In this document: in pieces, positions 8,225 to 17,433 of the stretch
How positions within the stretch are numbered: the stretch's first letter is position 1
How the letters are laid out: every line of letters begins with the position of its first letter
Origin: Stakelama saccharophila
Lineage (GTDB): Bacteria > Pseudomonadota > Alphaproteobacteria > Sphingomonadales > Sphingomonadaceae
Reading direction: 5' to 3'
Assembly (NCBI RefSeq): GCF_032229225.1
Contig: NZ_CP135076.1
Coordinates: 1,097,001-1,161,000 of the forward strand
DNA length: 64,000 nucleotides
Notes under the pieces: model-generated
Told to the model about the DNA's origin: nothing
The model's input: the letters and a program-made list of their open reading frames with translations, nothing else
Database searches by the model: none
Made by a program: the position numbers and the translations under genes

Positions 8225-8665
8225 TCAGCGCGGCGGAAGCTGACCGCGGATCGCGCCGTTGGGAAAATCGCCGGTGTGCACATTGACATAATAGGCCGAG
8301 GGATCGGCGATCAGCCCGGCCGCGAGCTGCTTGCCGACCTTCAGGCACTCCTTCGACGCGCCGTCGACCGGGGCCTGAAGCGGGACGACGACCGGGCCGG
8401 CCTGGCCGCGCGGACCGCGATGGATGTGGGCGGCGGTGGGGCGCGAGATGTTCTGCACCGTCAGTTCGTAGCAGATCGTGTTGGTGGTGGCGTCGGCCGT
8501 GACCTCCACCGTGCCGGTGCCGTCGGGATCGCCGGGTCCCGGCACCTCCTGCCCGCCGACGAGCGCGGTATCCCAGCTCTGCCCCACGGTGCGCGAGATC
8601 GTGGCGCAGCCCGCAAGCAGGCCGGCAGCGGCGGTGACGGCGAAAAGGGAGCGGATGCGGATCAT
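8225..8665 (-). CDS. CHRD domain lipoprotein
   Basis: A 146-residue envelope protein. A signal peptide (MIRIRSLFAVTAAAGLLAGC) ends with a clear lipobox LAGC. The rest is one CHRD domain, a beta-rich fold first seen in chordin: LVGGQEVPG opens it, followed by CYELTVQNI, AAHIHRGPRGQAGPVVV and a closing YYVNVHTGDFPNGAIRGQL, which is the family signature. CHRD proteins in bacteria are lipid-anchored or periplasmic and their biochemical role is not established. It stands convergent to the small hydrophilic gene with a 15-base gap. Confidence 0.88.
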   Translation of the reverse strand: MIRIRSLFAVTAAAGLLAGCATISRTVGQSWDTALVGGQEVPGPGDPDGTGTVEVTADATTNTICYELTVQNISRPTAAHIHRGPRGQAGPVVVPLQAPVDGASKECLKVGKQLAAGLIADPSAYYVNVHTGDFPNGAIRGQLPPR

Positions 8666-8917
8666 GCGGGATCTCCGATGGAGGGCAGCGTGGCGGTGTG
8701 GCGCAACTTCCCTGAATTCGCGGTGAATCCTGAAGAAAGCTGCGCGTCGATGACATTATACGAGGCAGCAGCCGCTGCACGCGCGCCGAAGCCTAGGCCA
8801 GACTGGCGGCTACAGGAAAGCGATTTCTGAGCGCCGGCGGCGGTTGCGACGCGCGATACACGGCCATGGCCGACGGGGCCGGCTCCATCAGGGCGGGCAG
8901 GCCGGTGCGCGCGATCG
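8666..8917. other. Intergenic region without recognised gene
   Basis: About 250 bases upstream of the CHRD gene. No frame here has a ribosome binding site together with plausible composition. It should contain the CHRD promoter (minus strand), but no clear -35/-10 pair or GGAAC-type box was found. Confidence 0.5.
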
Positions 8918-9088
8918 TCAGCGCCCACGGCTCCACCACCGATAACGACGCCGTGCGCGCACCGCATCCTGGCCACGCCGGATGGCGCGGCCCTCAAGGG
9001 TTTTGGCACGGAAGACGGCGATCAGGACAACGGCGGCGACCAGGATCGCCGCGATAAGCAGATAAGCAAGCCAGGTACGTTCCTGCAC
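8918..9088 (-). CDS. Possible small single-span membrane protein
   Basis: From a GTG start at 9088, preceded by GGGGAAGC, this frame gives 56 residues: a short head (QERTW), one strong hydrophobic segment (LAYLLIAAILVAAVVLIAVF) and a very basic tail (RYRWWSRGR). This fits an inner-membrane microprotein with a cytosolic positive tail. No homologue is recognised and the gene is short, so the call rests on the membrane segment and the ribosome binding site alone. Confidence 0.45.
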   Translation of the reverse strand: MQERTWLAYLLIAAILVAAVVLIAVFRAKTLEGRAIRRGQDAVRARRRYRWWSRGR

Positions 9089-9421
9089 GATGCTTCCCCA
9101 AAAGCGAGCGCGAGCGGGCGTGGCGTCACCCGGCGGCATCGGCCATGCGCGATGATCGGCGATACCACCGTGCGTTCATACCAGACGAAAGGTCCGCAAG
9201 TATAGCGTGGTTAACGACGCGTCGGCAGTCTTTCGGCAAGCCCGTGCCGGACCGCGACAGCGGGCGAATGCGCATCGGCATCGCGACGGCGGTGGAGAAT
9301 CGGGGCGCCGGCCGAACGATAGAACGGTGCCGGTGCGGGGCCGGGCCGGAGGGTGCGCTCGGCAGGCGGAAGGTTTCGGTGCGGAGCGCCGGCAGGTCGA
9401 CCGGCGGCGCGGGGCCGGCGG
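9089..9421. other. Intergenic region without recognised gene
   Basis: About 330 bases between two minus-strand small genes. Open frames crossing it have Arg-rich, shadow-like composition and no ribosome binding sites. Nothing else was identified. Confidence 0.5.
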
Positions 9422-9640
9422 CTATTCGGCGATTCGGTTCGCGTATTCGGCGGTTCGATTCGCGGCTTTTTCCGCCTCGTTGCGTTCGCGTTGTTCGGCG
9501 ACGCGTTCGGAACGGTTCGCCATGCTGGTCCAGACCGCGGCCGAGCGGAGATGGCGGTCGCGGACCGGATCGAGCGTCGCGGCGTCCGCGGCCTCACGGT
9601 CATGGGCGGCGCGGTTTCGGAACAGTTCGGCTTCGGTCAT
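9422..9640 (-). CDS. Conserved-type small helical protein
   Basis: A 72-residue soluble, helical, charged protein. Its pattern (AELFRNRAAHDREAADAA, then VRDRHLRSAAVWTSMANRSE) is like a group of short hypothetical proteins often seen in sphingomonads, in which an E-Y/L-x-R-A-x-x-x-R-x-x-A head precedes an R-x-x-x-L-x-x-A-x-x-W motif. The ATG has an AGGAC site at good spacing. It follows cspA on the same strand with an 83-base gap. Function unknown. Confidence 0.7.
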   Translation of the reverse strand: MTEAELFRNRAAHDREAADAATLDPVRDRHLRSAAVWTSMANRSERVAEQRERNEAEKAANRTAEYANRIAE

Positions 9641-9723
9641 GATCGTGTCCTGAAAGCGGCGCGGAGAGGCCGGGTCGGCGGAGGGTCGGGGGCGGCCGCG
9701 CGGCGCGGGCCGCCCCGTTCCGA

Positions 9724-9936
9724 TCAGTCCGCCGCGCGCAGGTTGCAGGCAGCCTGCTTGCCGCGCTTGTCGTTTTCGAGGTCGTAGGTCACGCGCTGAT
9801 CCTTATCGAGGGTGCGCATGCCCGCCGCTTCGACCGCGGAGATGTGAACGAAGGCGTCGTTGCCGCCCTGGTCGGGCTGGATGAAGCCATAGCCCTTGTC
9901 GGCATTGAAGAACTTGACGGTGCCGGTGGTGGCCAT
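9724..9936 (-). CDS. Cold shock protein, CspA family
   Basis: A 70-residue OB-fold RNA/DNA-binding protein. Both RNP motifs are intact: KGYGFIQPD (RNP1) and DAFVHISAVE (RNP2), after the usual GTVKFFNADK start. Such proteins bind single-stranded RNA and melt secondary structure, acting in cold shock, stationary phase or constitutive translation. The C-terminus carries an extra Cys (QAACNLRAAD). The ATG follows AAGGAA. Roughly 170 bases separate it from the next gene upstream, enough for a regulatory 5' leader, and a GGACC/GGTCC-type inverted repeat lies within it. Confidence 0.95.
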   Translation of the reverse strand: MATTGTVKFFNADKGYGFIQPDQGGNDAFVHISAVEAAGMRTLDKDQRVTYDLENDKRGKQAACNLRAAD

Positions 9937-10110
9937 TGGGTATTCCTTCTTGAATTAAGCGGACCCCGGGTGTCGGAGTCCAATCGTCTGCCAAGGCGTA
10001 GGGAAAGAAGGAAGAAGGAGCCGCAAAGCGCCAAAGACCGTCAATTTGCGACTGTAGCGGCGGCTATCCTACACCAGTTCACGCGTCGCGGCAATCGCGA
10101 TCGGCGCATG

Positions 10111-10296
10111 TCAGACACGGCGCAGCGGATATTTATGCTCGGTGGGGCGGCCGGCGGCCTCGTCCTGCAACTGCCGGATCCATTCGGCATAGAGGCCGGC
10201 GAGGCTGGCGTGCGAGGCGCGGGCCGTCGGGTTGGCGGCGGCATCGGCGCGTTCGAGGGAGGCGCGGTGGCGCCTGCGCAGGTAGGTGATGTCCAT
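10111..10296 (-). CDS. Small helical protein of unknown function
   Basis: A 61-residue protein with an AAAGGAG ribosome binding site before the ATG. The sequence (DITYLRRRHRASLERADAA ... ASLAGLYAEWIRQLQDEAA) is a two-helix, amphipathic, charged protein of a type common in sphingomonad genomes. There are no membrane segments or catalytic motifs. It belongs to the block of small minus-strand genes between the CHRD gene and 11.2 kb. Function unknown. Confidence 0.7.
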   Translation of the reverse strand: MDITYLRRRHRASLERADAAANPTARASHASLAGLYAEWIRQLQDEAAGRPTEHKYPLRRV

Positions 10297-10480
10297 GGGT
10301 AGGACGCTCCTTTCGTGCTTAAGCGGGAGCGCGGGATGGTCTCTCAGCCACCGGCGCTTACGAGAACAGGCTGCCGGCGATGGGTCCTGTATAGCAGGAT
10401 CGGCCGCTCGCGTCCAACGGAGCGCCGGAATGCGGATGTTCGGGGTTCGGGGATATGGCGGTCGACGGAAGAAGAACGGG

Positions 10481-10544
10481 CCCTTCGACTGCCTGCCGAG
10501 GCAGGCGCTCAGGACAGGCTTCGACAGACTCAGGGTGAACGGTG
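10481..10544. repeat. Composite dispersed palindromic repeat
   Basis: Contains a perfect 7-bp hairpin GCCTGCC-GA-GGCAGGC (10491-10506) followed by CTTCGACAGACTCAGG and GAACGG. The second part matches the repeats at 1814 and inside uvrA. It fills most of the gap between two small minus-strand genes and encodes nothing recognisable. Confidence 0.75.
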
Positions 10545-10580
10545 GGGGCGGGGTGCTCCGGGAGGTGGGGCGAGCGCGCC

Positions 10581-10784
10581 CTAGCGGCTGGGGTGCGAGG
10601 GCGGGTTCGATTCCGGCGGATAGCGGAAGACGAGCGTGTCGGTGTCGTCGAATACCTCCACCCGTTCGCAGGTGCCGCCGTCCACTTTGTCGCGGGCGGC
10701 GGCGCGCAAGCTGTCGAGATCGGCGTCGCTGCGCTCGTCGCGGGCGAGGGCGTCGGCGACGTAGCTGACGATGCGGTGCTGCAT
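10581..10784 (-). CDS. Small protein of unknown function
   Basis: A 67-residue soluble protein with an AAGGACAAGAGA site ahead of the ATG. A helical, acidic head (IVSYVADALARDERSDADL) is followed by a strand-like segment (CERVEVFDDTDTLVFRYPPE). It lies 37 bases downstream of the 10822-11181 gene on the same strand and would share its EcfG-type promoter, which suggests induction under general stress. No domain is recognised. Confidence 0.6.
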   Translation of the reverse strand: MQHRIVSYVADALARDERSDADLDSLRAAARDKVDGGTCERVEVFDDTDTLVFRYPPESNPPSHPSR

Positions 10785-10821
10785 GGCGGTCTCTTGTCCT
10801 TGCCCGCGCCCGAAGGCGGCG

Positions 10822-11181
10822 TCAGGCGTTTCCGGGGGCGGTGCCGTTCAGTTCCTCGGCGCGGTTGTCGAGGCCCGGTGCCGGGACGGTGGCGGGGCGC
10901 AGGCTCTCGCGGTCGGCCTTAGCGACGGGGCCGTCGGGGTCGGGGCGGAAGGCGTCGGGCGCGCGTTCGGACCCGTCGGGATGGGCGTCGGCGGCGAGAT
11001 CGGGCGCGGCGTGCCCTTCGGACGGACGGCGCGCCCGGCGCCACAGCGCGAGCGCCCCGGCCGCGCCCGCGCCGACGGTGAAGACGCCGAGACCGATCAG
11101 CGCGGTGCGCGTGCGGGTGGCGGCCGAGCGCGTGCGGGTGGCGAGGGTGGCGCGCTTTGCGCGGGATTTTTTCTTGGGCAT
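10822..11181 (-). CDS. Single-span membrane protein, probable stress gene
   Basis: A 119-residue protein with a very basic N-terminus (MPKKKSRAKRATLATRTRSA), one hydrophobic segment (LIGLGVFTVGAGAAGALALW, about residues 28-48) and an acidic, Pro-rich, probably disordered tail. The ATG follows GGAAAG. A perfect GGAAC-N17-CGTT element lies 37-62 bases upstream, placing it in the general-stress (EcfG) regulon by sequence. Function unknown; the domain layout fits a small inner-membrane protein with the basic end in the cytosol. Confidence 0.7.
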   Translation of the reverse strand: MPKKKSRAKRATLATRTRSAATRTRTALIGLGVFTVGAGAAGALALWRRARRPSEGHAAPDLAADAHPDGSERAPDAFRPDPDGPVAKADRESLRPATVPAPGLDNRAEELNGTAPGNA

Positions 11182-11217
11182 GGGTCGCTTTCCGATCGGA
11201 GTGTTGATTGGGGAACG

Positions 11218-11243
11218 AACGGGTCAGCGGGTCACCGTGTTCC
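11218..11243 (-). promoter_or_regulatory. EcfG-type general stress promoter
   Basis: On the minus strand GGAAC (11243-11239) and CGTT (11221-11218) are separated by exactly 17 bases, a perfect match to the alphaproteobacterial EcfG consensus. It points at the small membrane gene starting at 11181, leaving a leader of about 30 bases. Confidence 0.75.
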
Positions 11244-11435
11244 ACGGCGGGGTGGCGGCGGGCGGAGGGAACCGAGCGGCGTCATGTCGGGCGCGCCTTC
11301 GGGAAAGGCGGGCGTGATGCGGGTTTACGAGAAATCCTCGCGAAGCTGACCGAGCGCGATGCGGCGCGCGCTGCGGGTTCAGCATATGCCTACATCCCGC
11401 TTGACGGTGTCAGCATTTGCCAACACATTTCGTAC

Positions 11436-11669
11436 ATGACCCTGACCGGTTTTCCGCGCATATCGGTGGACCCGCAAGTCTGCGGCGGGCGGCCCGTGGT
11501 TACGGGCACGCGCGTGCGGGTGACGGACGTGCTGGAAATGCTGGCGGGCGGGGCGAGCATGGCGGAGATCGTCACCGATTTTCCCTATCTGAGCGAGGAT
11601 GATGTGCGCGCGGTGCTGAGCTATGCCGCGAGCGCTGCGGACCATCCGATCGTCGCCGCCGCCGAATGA
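11436..11669 (+). CDS. DUF433 antitoxin-like protein
   Basis: A 77-residue DUF433 protein. The hallmark ISVDPQVCGGRPVVTGTRV motif is followed by a winged-helix-like region (VTDVLEMLAGGASMAEIVTDFPYLSEDDVRAVLSYA). DUF433 proteins are VapB45-like antitoxins and usually precede a DUF5615/PIN-like toxin, as here. The ATG at 11436 was chosen because it starts just before the conserved region; upstream codons in frame have random composition. Its stop overlaps the start of the next gene (ATGA), so translation is coupled. Confidence 0.88.
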   Translation: MTLTGFPRISVDPQVCGGRPVVTGTRVRVTDVLEMLAGGASMAEIVTDFPYLSEDDVRAVLSYAASAADHPIVAAAE

Positions 11670-11989
11670 AATTCGTGATCGACGCGCAGCTTCCGCCGGC
11701 ACTGGCCCGGTGGCTGCGCGATCAGGGGCATGAGGCCGTCCATGTCAGCGAGATCGACATGATCTCGGCGAGCGATGCCGCCATCGCCGCGCGCGCCGAA
11801 GCCGATGGCGCGGTGCTGGTGAGCAAGGACGAGGATTTCGTGACGCTGCGCCTGCCGGATCGCTTCGCGTTTCTGTGGCTGCGCTGCGGCAATGCGACGA
11901 ACCGGGCGCTGATGGCGTGGCTGGAGCCGCGCTGGGAGCGGACCGCCGCGCTATTGGAAGCGGGCGAACGGTTCGTAGAGGTGAGATAA
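11666..11989 (+). CDS. DUF5615 PIN-like toxin
   Basis: A 107-residue DUF5615 protein, a compact PIN-domain relative (VapC45/Mut7-C-like). Acidic PIN-type positions are visible: FVIDAQLPPALARWL at the N-terminus, then HVSEIDMISASDAAI, and SKDEDFVTLR near residue 55. PIN toxins cleave RNA with a metal held by these acids. It overlaps the DUF433 gene by 4 bases, the usual antitoxin-first order. Together they form a probable type II toxin-antitoxin module; RNase activity is inferred from the family. Confidence 0.88.
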   Translation: MKFVIDAQLPPALARWLRDQGHEAVHVSEIDMISASDAAIAARAEADGAVLVSKDEDFVTLRLPDRFAFLWLRCGNATNRALMAWLEPRWERTAALLEAGERFVEVR

Positions 11990-12079
11990 AATTCGGTTTG
12001 CCGAACCTCAATTTCGCGTCGCTGGGTTGATTGAGTCTTCCGGATCAATACCATCCCAAAAGGGAGGTTAGTCAGACAC

Positions 12080-13462
12080 ATGCAGGAAATTACTCAGCTC
12101 AACCGCGAACAGGTTCTCGCACTAGCTTCCCGGAACGAAGATGACTTCTTCGATCGAAAATCGAAACTCTCCAAGGGAAAAACCGCACAAAAATTGGCGG
12201 TTGCGTTTGCGAACACCGAAGGAGGCGAAATCGCCTTTGGTATAAAGGATAGTTCTGAGGAATCCGATGCTAAAAAGCGCATCGATTTATTCGAAAATCA
12301 GGAGGAGGCCAACGGCATCCTTCACGCGCTCTACGAAATAAACCCAGCGATCAATTTCAGGTACACCTTTTTCTCGGTTGAGGATGAGGAAGGCGTACTG
12401 CTGCGAGTCTTCATTGATAAGACGCAGCATGTACACGCTGTCGCTGACGGCACTGTGTATCGGCGTGTCGGCGCAAGCAGTTTGCCTGTGAAAAACCCGG
12501 CGGATATCACTCAATTGGCATTCGCCAAGGGCGCGGTGAGTTTCGAAAACAATAAGCTGAACGGGCAGAGGCCGGAATTAATTGTAGATAGCAACGAGAC
12601 CAAAGATCTCATGAGCGGGATAGCAGAGGCTCCAGATGGTTTATCATTCTGTGTAAACGAGGGTCTTGTTGATAGATCGGATTGGGTGCCGGTCGTTGCT
12701 GGCGCACTATTGCTTTCTGATCAACCACAAGGATCAATTCCTACCAGATGTGAGTGCAGAATTGTATTCTATGACACTCGTAATGATGAACCAGAACGAG
12801 AACATCTAAAAATTAACGAAACAATTGGTGGTCCACTGTATCGTCAGATAAACAGTGTAGTAGGCCGAGTATCTGACATCCTCTCTAATATAAGTATTTT
12901 GACGCCAGAAGGGTTCTCAAAGGTCGATTATCCCCCTGAGGCAATATGGGAAATCATAACCAATGCAATAATTCACAGAGACTACTCCATCTCTGACGAT
13001 ATACAGATAATAATATACCAAAATAGAATTGAAATTCTCAGCCCCGGATCGTTACCAGCTTTTGTGAACGTCGATAACATTTTGGATGTGCGTTACAGTC
13101 GTAATCCTAAGATAGTACGTACATTACGACGGTATCCTAATCCTCCGAACCAAGATCTTGGAGAGGGTTTGAATACAGCTTATCAGAAGATGAAAGATCG
13201 TCGACTAAAGCCCCCAACAATAGAGGTTTTAGACAACCACGTAAAAGTCACAATTGCTCATGCGCCACTTGCAACTCCAGAAGAGGCGGTGATGGAATAT
13301 ATGAAGGCCAATGATCAGATTACAAATCGACAAGCCCGAGAATTAACTGGCATTAAGAGCGAAAACCAAATGAAAGAAGTTCTCTATAGATTAAGAGACA
13401 GAGAATTTATTCGGAGGCATCCTGATCTTAAAGGTAATAAGGCGGCTTGGATCAAAAAGTGA
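12080..13462 (+). CDS. AlbA_2/HATPase-domain protein, AT-rich accessory gene
   Basis: A 460-residue protein with three parts. Residues about 10-140 are an AlbA_2 (Schlafen-type) domain: DDFFDRKSKLSKGKTAQK, then AFANTEGGEIAFGIKD. Residues about 270-400 match the RecG-like HATPase C-terminal domain, with EIITNAIIHRDYS as N-box and DLGEGLNTAYQKM as the ATP-lid. The end (QITNRQARELTGIKSENQM) is a winged helix. Such proteins are annotated as ATP-binding transcriptional regulators and recur in accessory and defence islands. The gene is conspicuously AT-rich, with ATA, TTA and AGA codons rare in its neighbours, so recent transfer is likely. It stands alone, 90 bases after a toxin-antitoxin-like pair and convergent to uvrA. 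A defence role is only a hypothesis. Confidence 0.88.
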   Translation: MQEITQLNREQVLALASRNEDDFFDRKSKLSKGKTAQKLAVAFANTEGGEIAFGIKDSSEESDAKKRIDLFENQEEANGILHALYEINPAINFRYTFFSVEDEEGVLLRVFIDKTQHVHAVADGTVYRRVGASSLPVKNPADITQLAFAKGAVSFENNKLNGQRPELIVDSNETKDLMSGIAEAPDGLSFCVNEGLVDRSDWVPVVAGALLLSDQPQGSIPTRCECRIVFYDTRNDEPEREHLKINETIGGPLYRQINSVVGRVSDILSNISILTPEGFSKVDYPPEAIWEIITNAIIHRDYSISDDIQIIIYQNRIEILSPGSLPAFVNVDNILDVRYSRNPKIVRTLRRYPNPPNQDLGEGLNTAYQKMKDRRLKPPTIEVLDNHVKVTIAHAPLATPEEAVMEYMKANDQITNRQARELTGIKSENQMKEVLYRLRDREFIRRHPDLKGNKAAWIKK

Positions 13463-13494
13463 TCGGGAAACAAACGGTCGACAATCTGTAACGG

Positions 13495-16599
<3,105 letters not shown>

Positions 16600-16609
16600 G
16601 AAGGCATGT

Positions 16610-16624
16610 GTTCCTGCAATGTTC
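16610..16624. promoter_or_regulatory. LexA (SOS) box at uvrA
   Basis: GTTC-N7-GTTC (16610-16613 and 16621-16624), the operator recognised by alphaproteobacterial LexA. It lies 11 bases upstream of the uvrA start and overlaps its AGGAA ribosome binding site on the minus strand. The match to the direct-repeat consensus is exact. Confidence 0.8.
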
Positions 16625-16760
16625 GCAGATGTCAATCGCCGACAGGATAGGTGCGTCCGGCGCAAACCGGTCATTTGGGAAGTTCCCGGTCGATTGCAAA
16701 TCGCCATCTTCGTTGAATTGCAGGCGCGTTCGGATTATTTGATGCGCAAGGAGACAGCGG

Positions 16761-16970
16761 ATGAGCAGTGAAGCAGTCGCCGCCGCCGAAGCGGATAGCG
16801 GCGAAGCGCAAGGCGATTCGGCCGCGGCCGAATTCGCCCGGTTCCGCTCGACCGTCGATGACCTCGATCGGGCGCTGGCGGAAGAACGCGCGATGGCGAT
16901 CACGCTGATCGACACGATCAAACGGCTGGATGCCGAAGGTGAAGAGTTGCGCAGCCAGGCCAAGGCCTGA
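16761..16970 (+). CDS. Small coiled-coil protein of unknown function
   Basis: A 69-residue acidic helical protein with an AAGGAGACAG ribosome binding site. After an Ala/Glu-rich head, residues about 22-66 (FARFRSTVDDLDRALAEERA ... IDTIKRLDAEGEELRSQ) have heptad spacing typical of a coiled coil. It precedes another coiled-coil gene by 6 bases, and the two are probably a transcription unit. Divergent from uvrA, so its promoter shares the region with the SOS box. Function unknown. Confidence 0.65.
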   Translation: MSSEAVAAAEADSGEAQGDSAAAEFARFRSTVDDLDRALAEERAMAITLIDTIKRLDAEGEELRSQAKA

Positions 16971-16976
16971 TCCGCC

Positions 16977-17285
16977 GTGAGCGGCGGCGAAATCCTTGGC
17001 TGGCTGGTCAAGATCGTCGCCGGCGAAAAGATCAAGGAACGGCTGAACCGTAGCGGACTGCAAAGGCAGAATCGTGCTCTGCTGGAGGCGCTCGCGGACT
17101 CGCAGGCCTTTCGCAGGGAATATGCCGACGCGCTCGAACGCGTGCATCGCATCGCGGCCGACCGTGACCATTATCATTCGGAAATGATGCGTCTGCGCAT
17201 CGAAGTCGGCGAGCTGGCAGCGGCGATCGAAGAACGCGACCGCCAGATCGCCGCCCTGACGGCGCGCATCGAAACCGGCGGCTGA
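16977..17285 (+). CDS. Coiled-coil protein of unknown function
   Basis: A 102-residue protein read from GTG at 16977. The head (GGEILGWLVKIVAGEKIKERL) could be an amphipathic membrane-associated helix. The remainder is a long charged helix (ERVHRIAADRDHYHSEMMRLRIEVGEL ... EERDRQIAALTARIE), probably a coiled coil. It follows the preceding small gene by 6 bases and the pair may interact through their helices, which is inference. No known domain. Confidence 0.65.
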   Translation: MSGGEILGWLVKIVAGEKIKERLNRSGLQRQNRALLEALADSQAFRREYADALERVHRIAADRDHYHSEMMRLRIEVGELAAAIEERDRQIAALTARIETGG

Positions 17286-17433
17286 ACTCAGGCTATTTCC
17301 CGGTCGGGTGGATCGCCCTTTCGCAGGAACACGACTCCACCGTGCCGGGAAATGCCCTGAAGCATCGCCCGTCGGGCGCGGATCGGGGAGGCGTGCGCCC
17401 CGGAATTCTTCGCGAGAAATTCTATCCGGGACC

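Noticed and set aside
11990..13494. Flanking att-like direct repeats or an integrase around the AT-rich gene
   Set aside because: No direct repeats, integrase or tRNA end was seen at either border.
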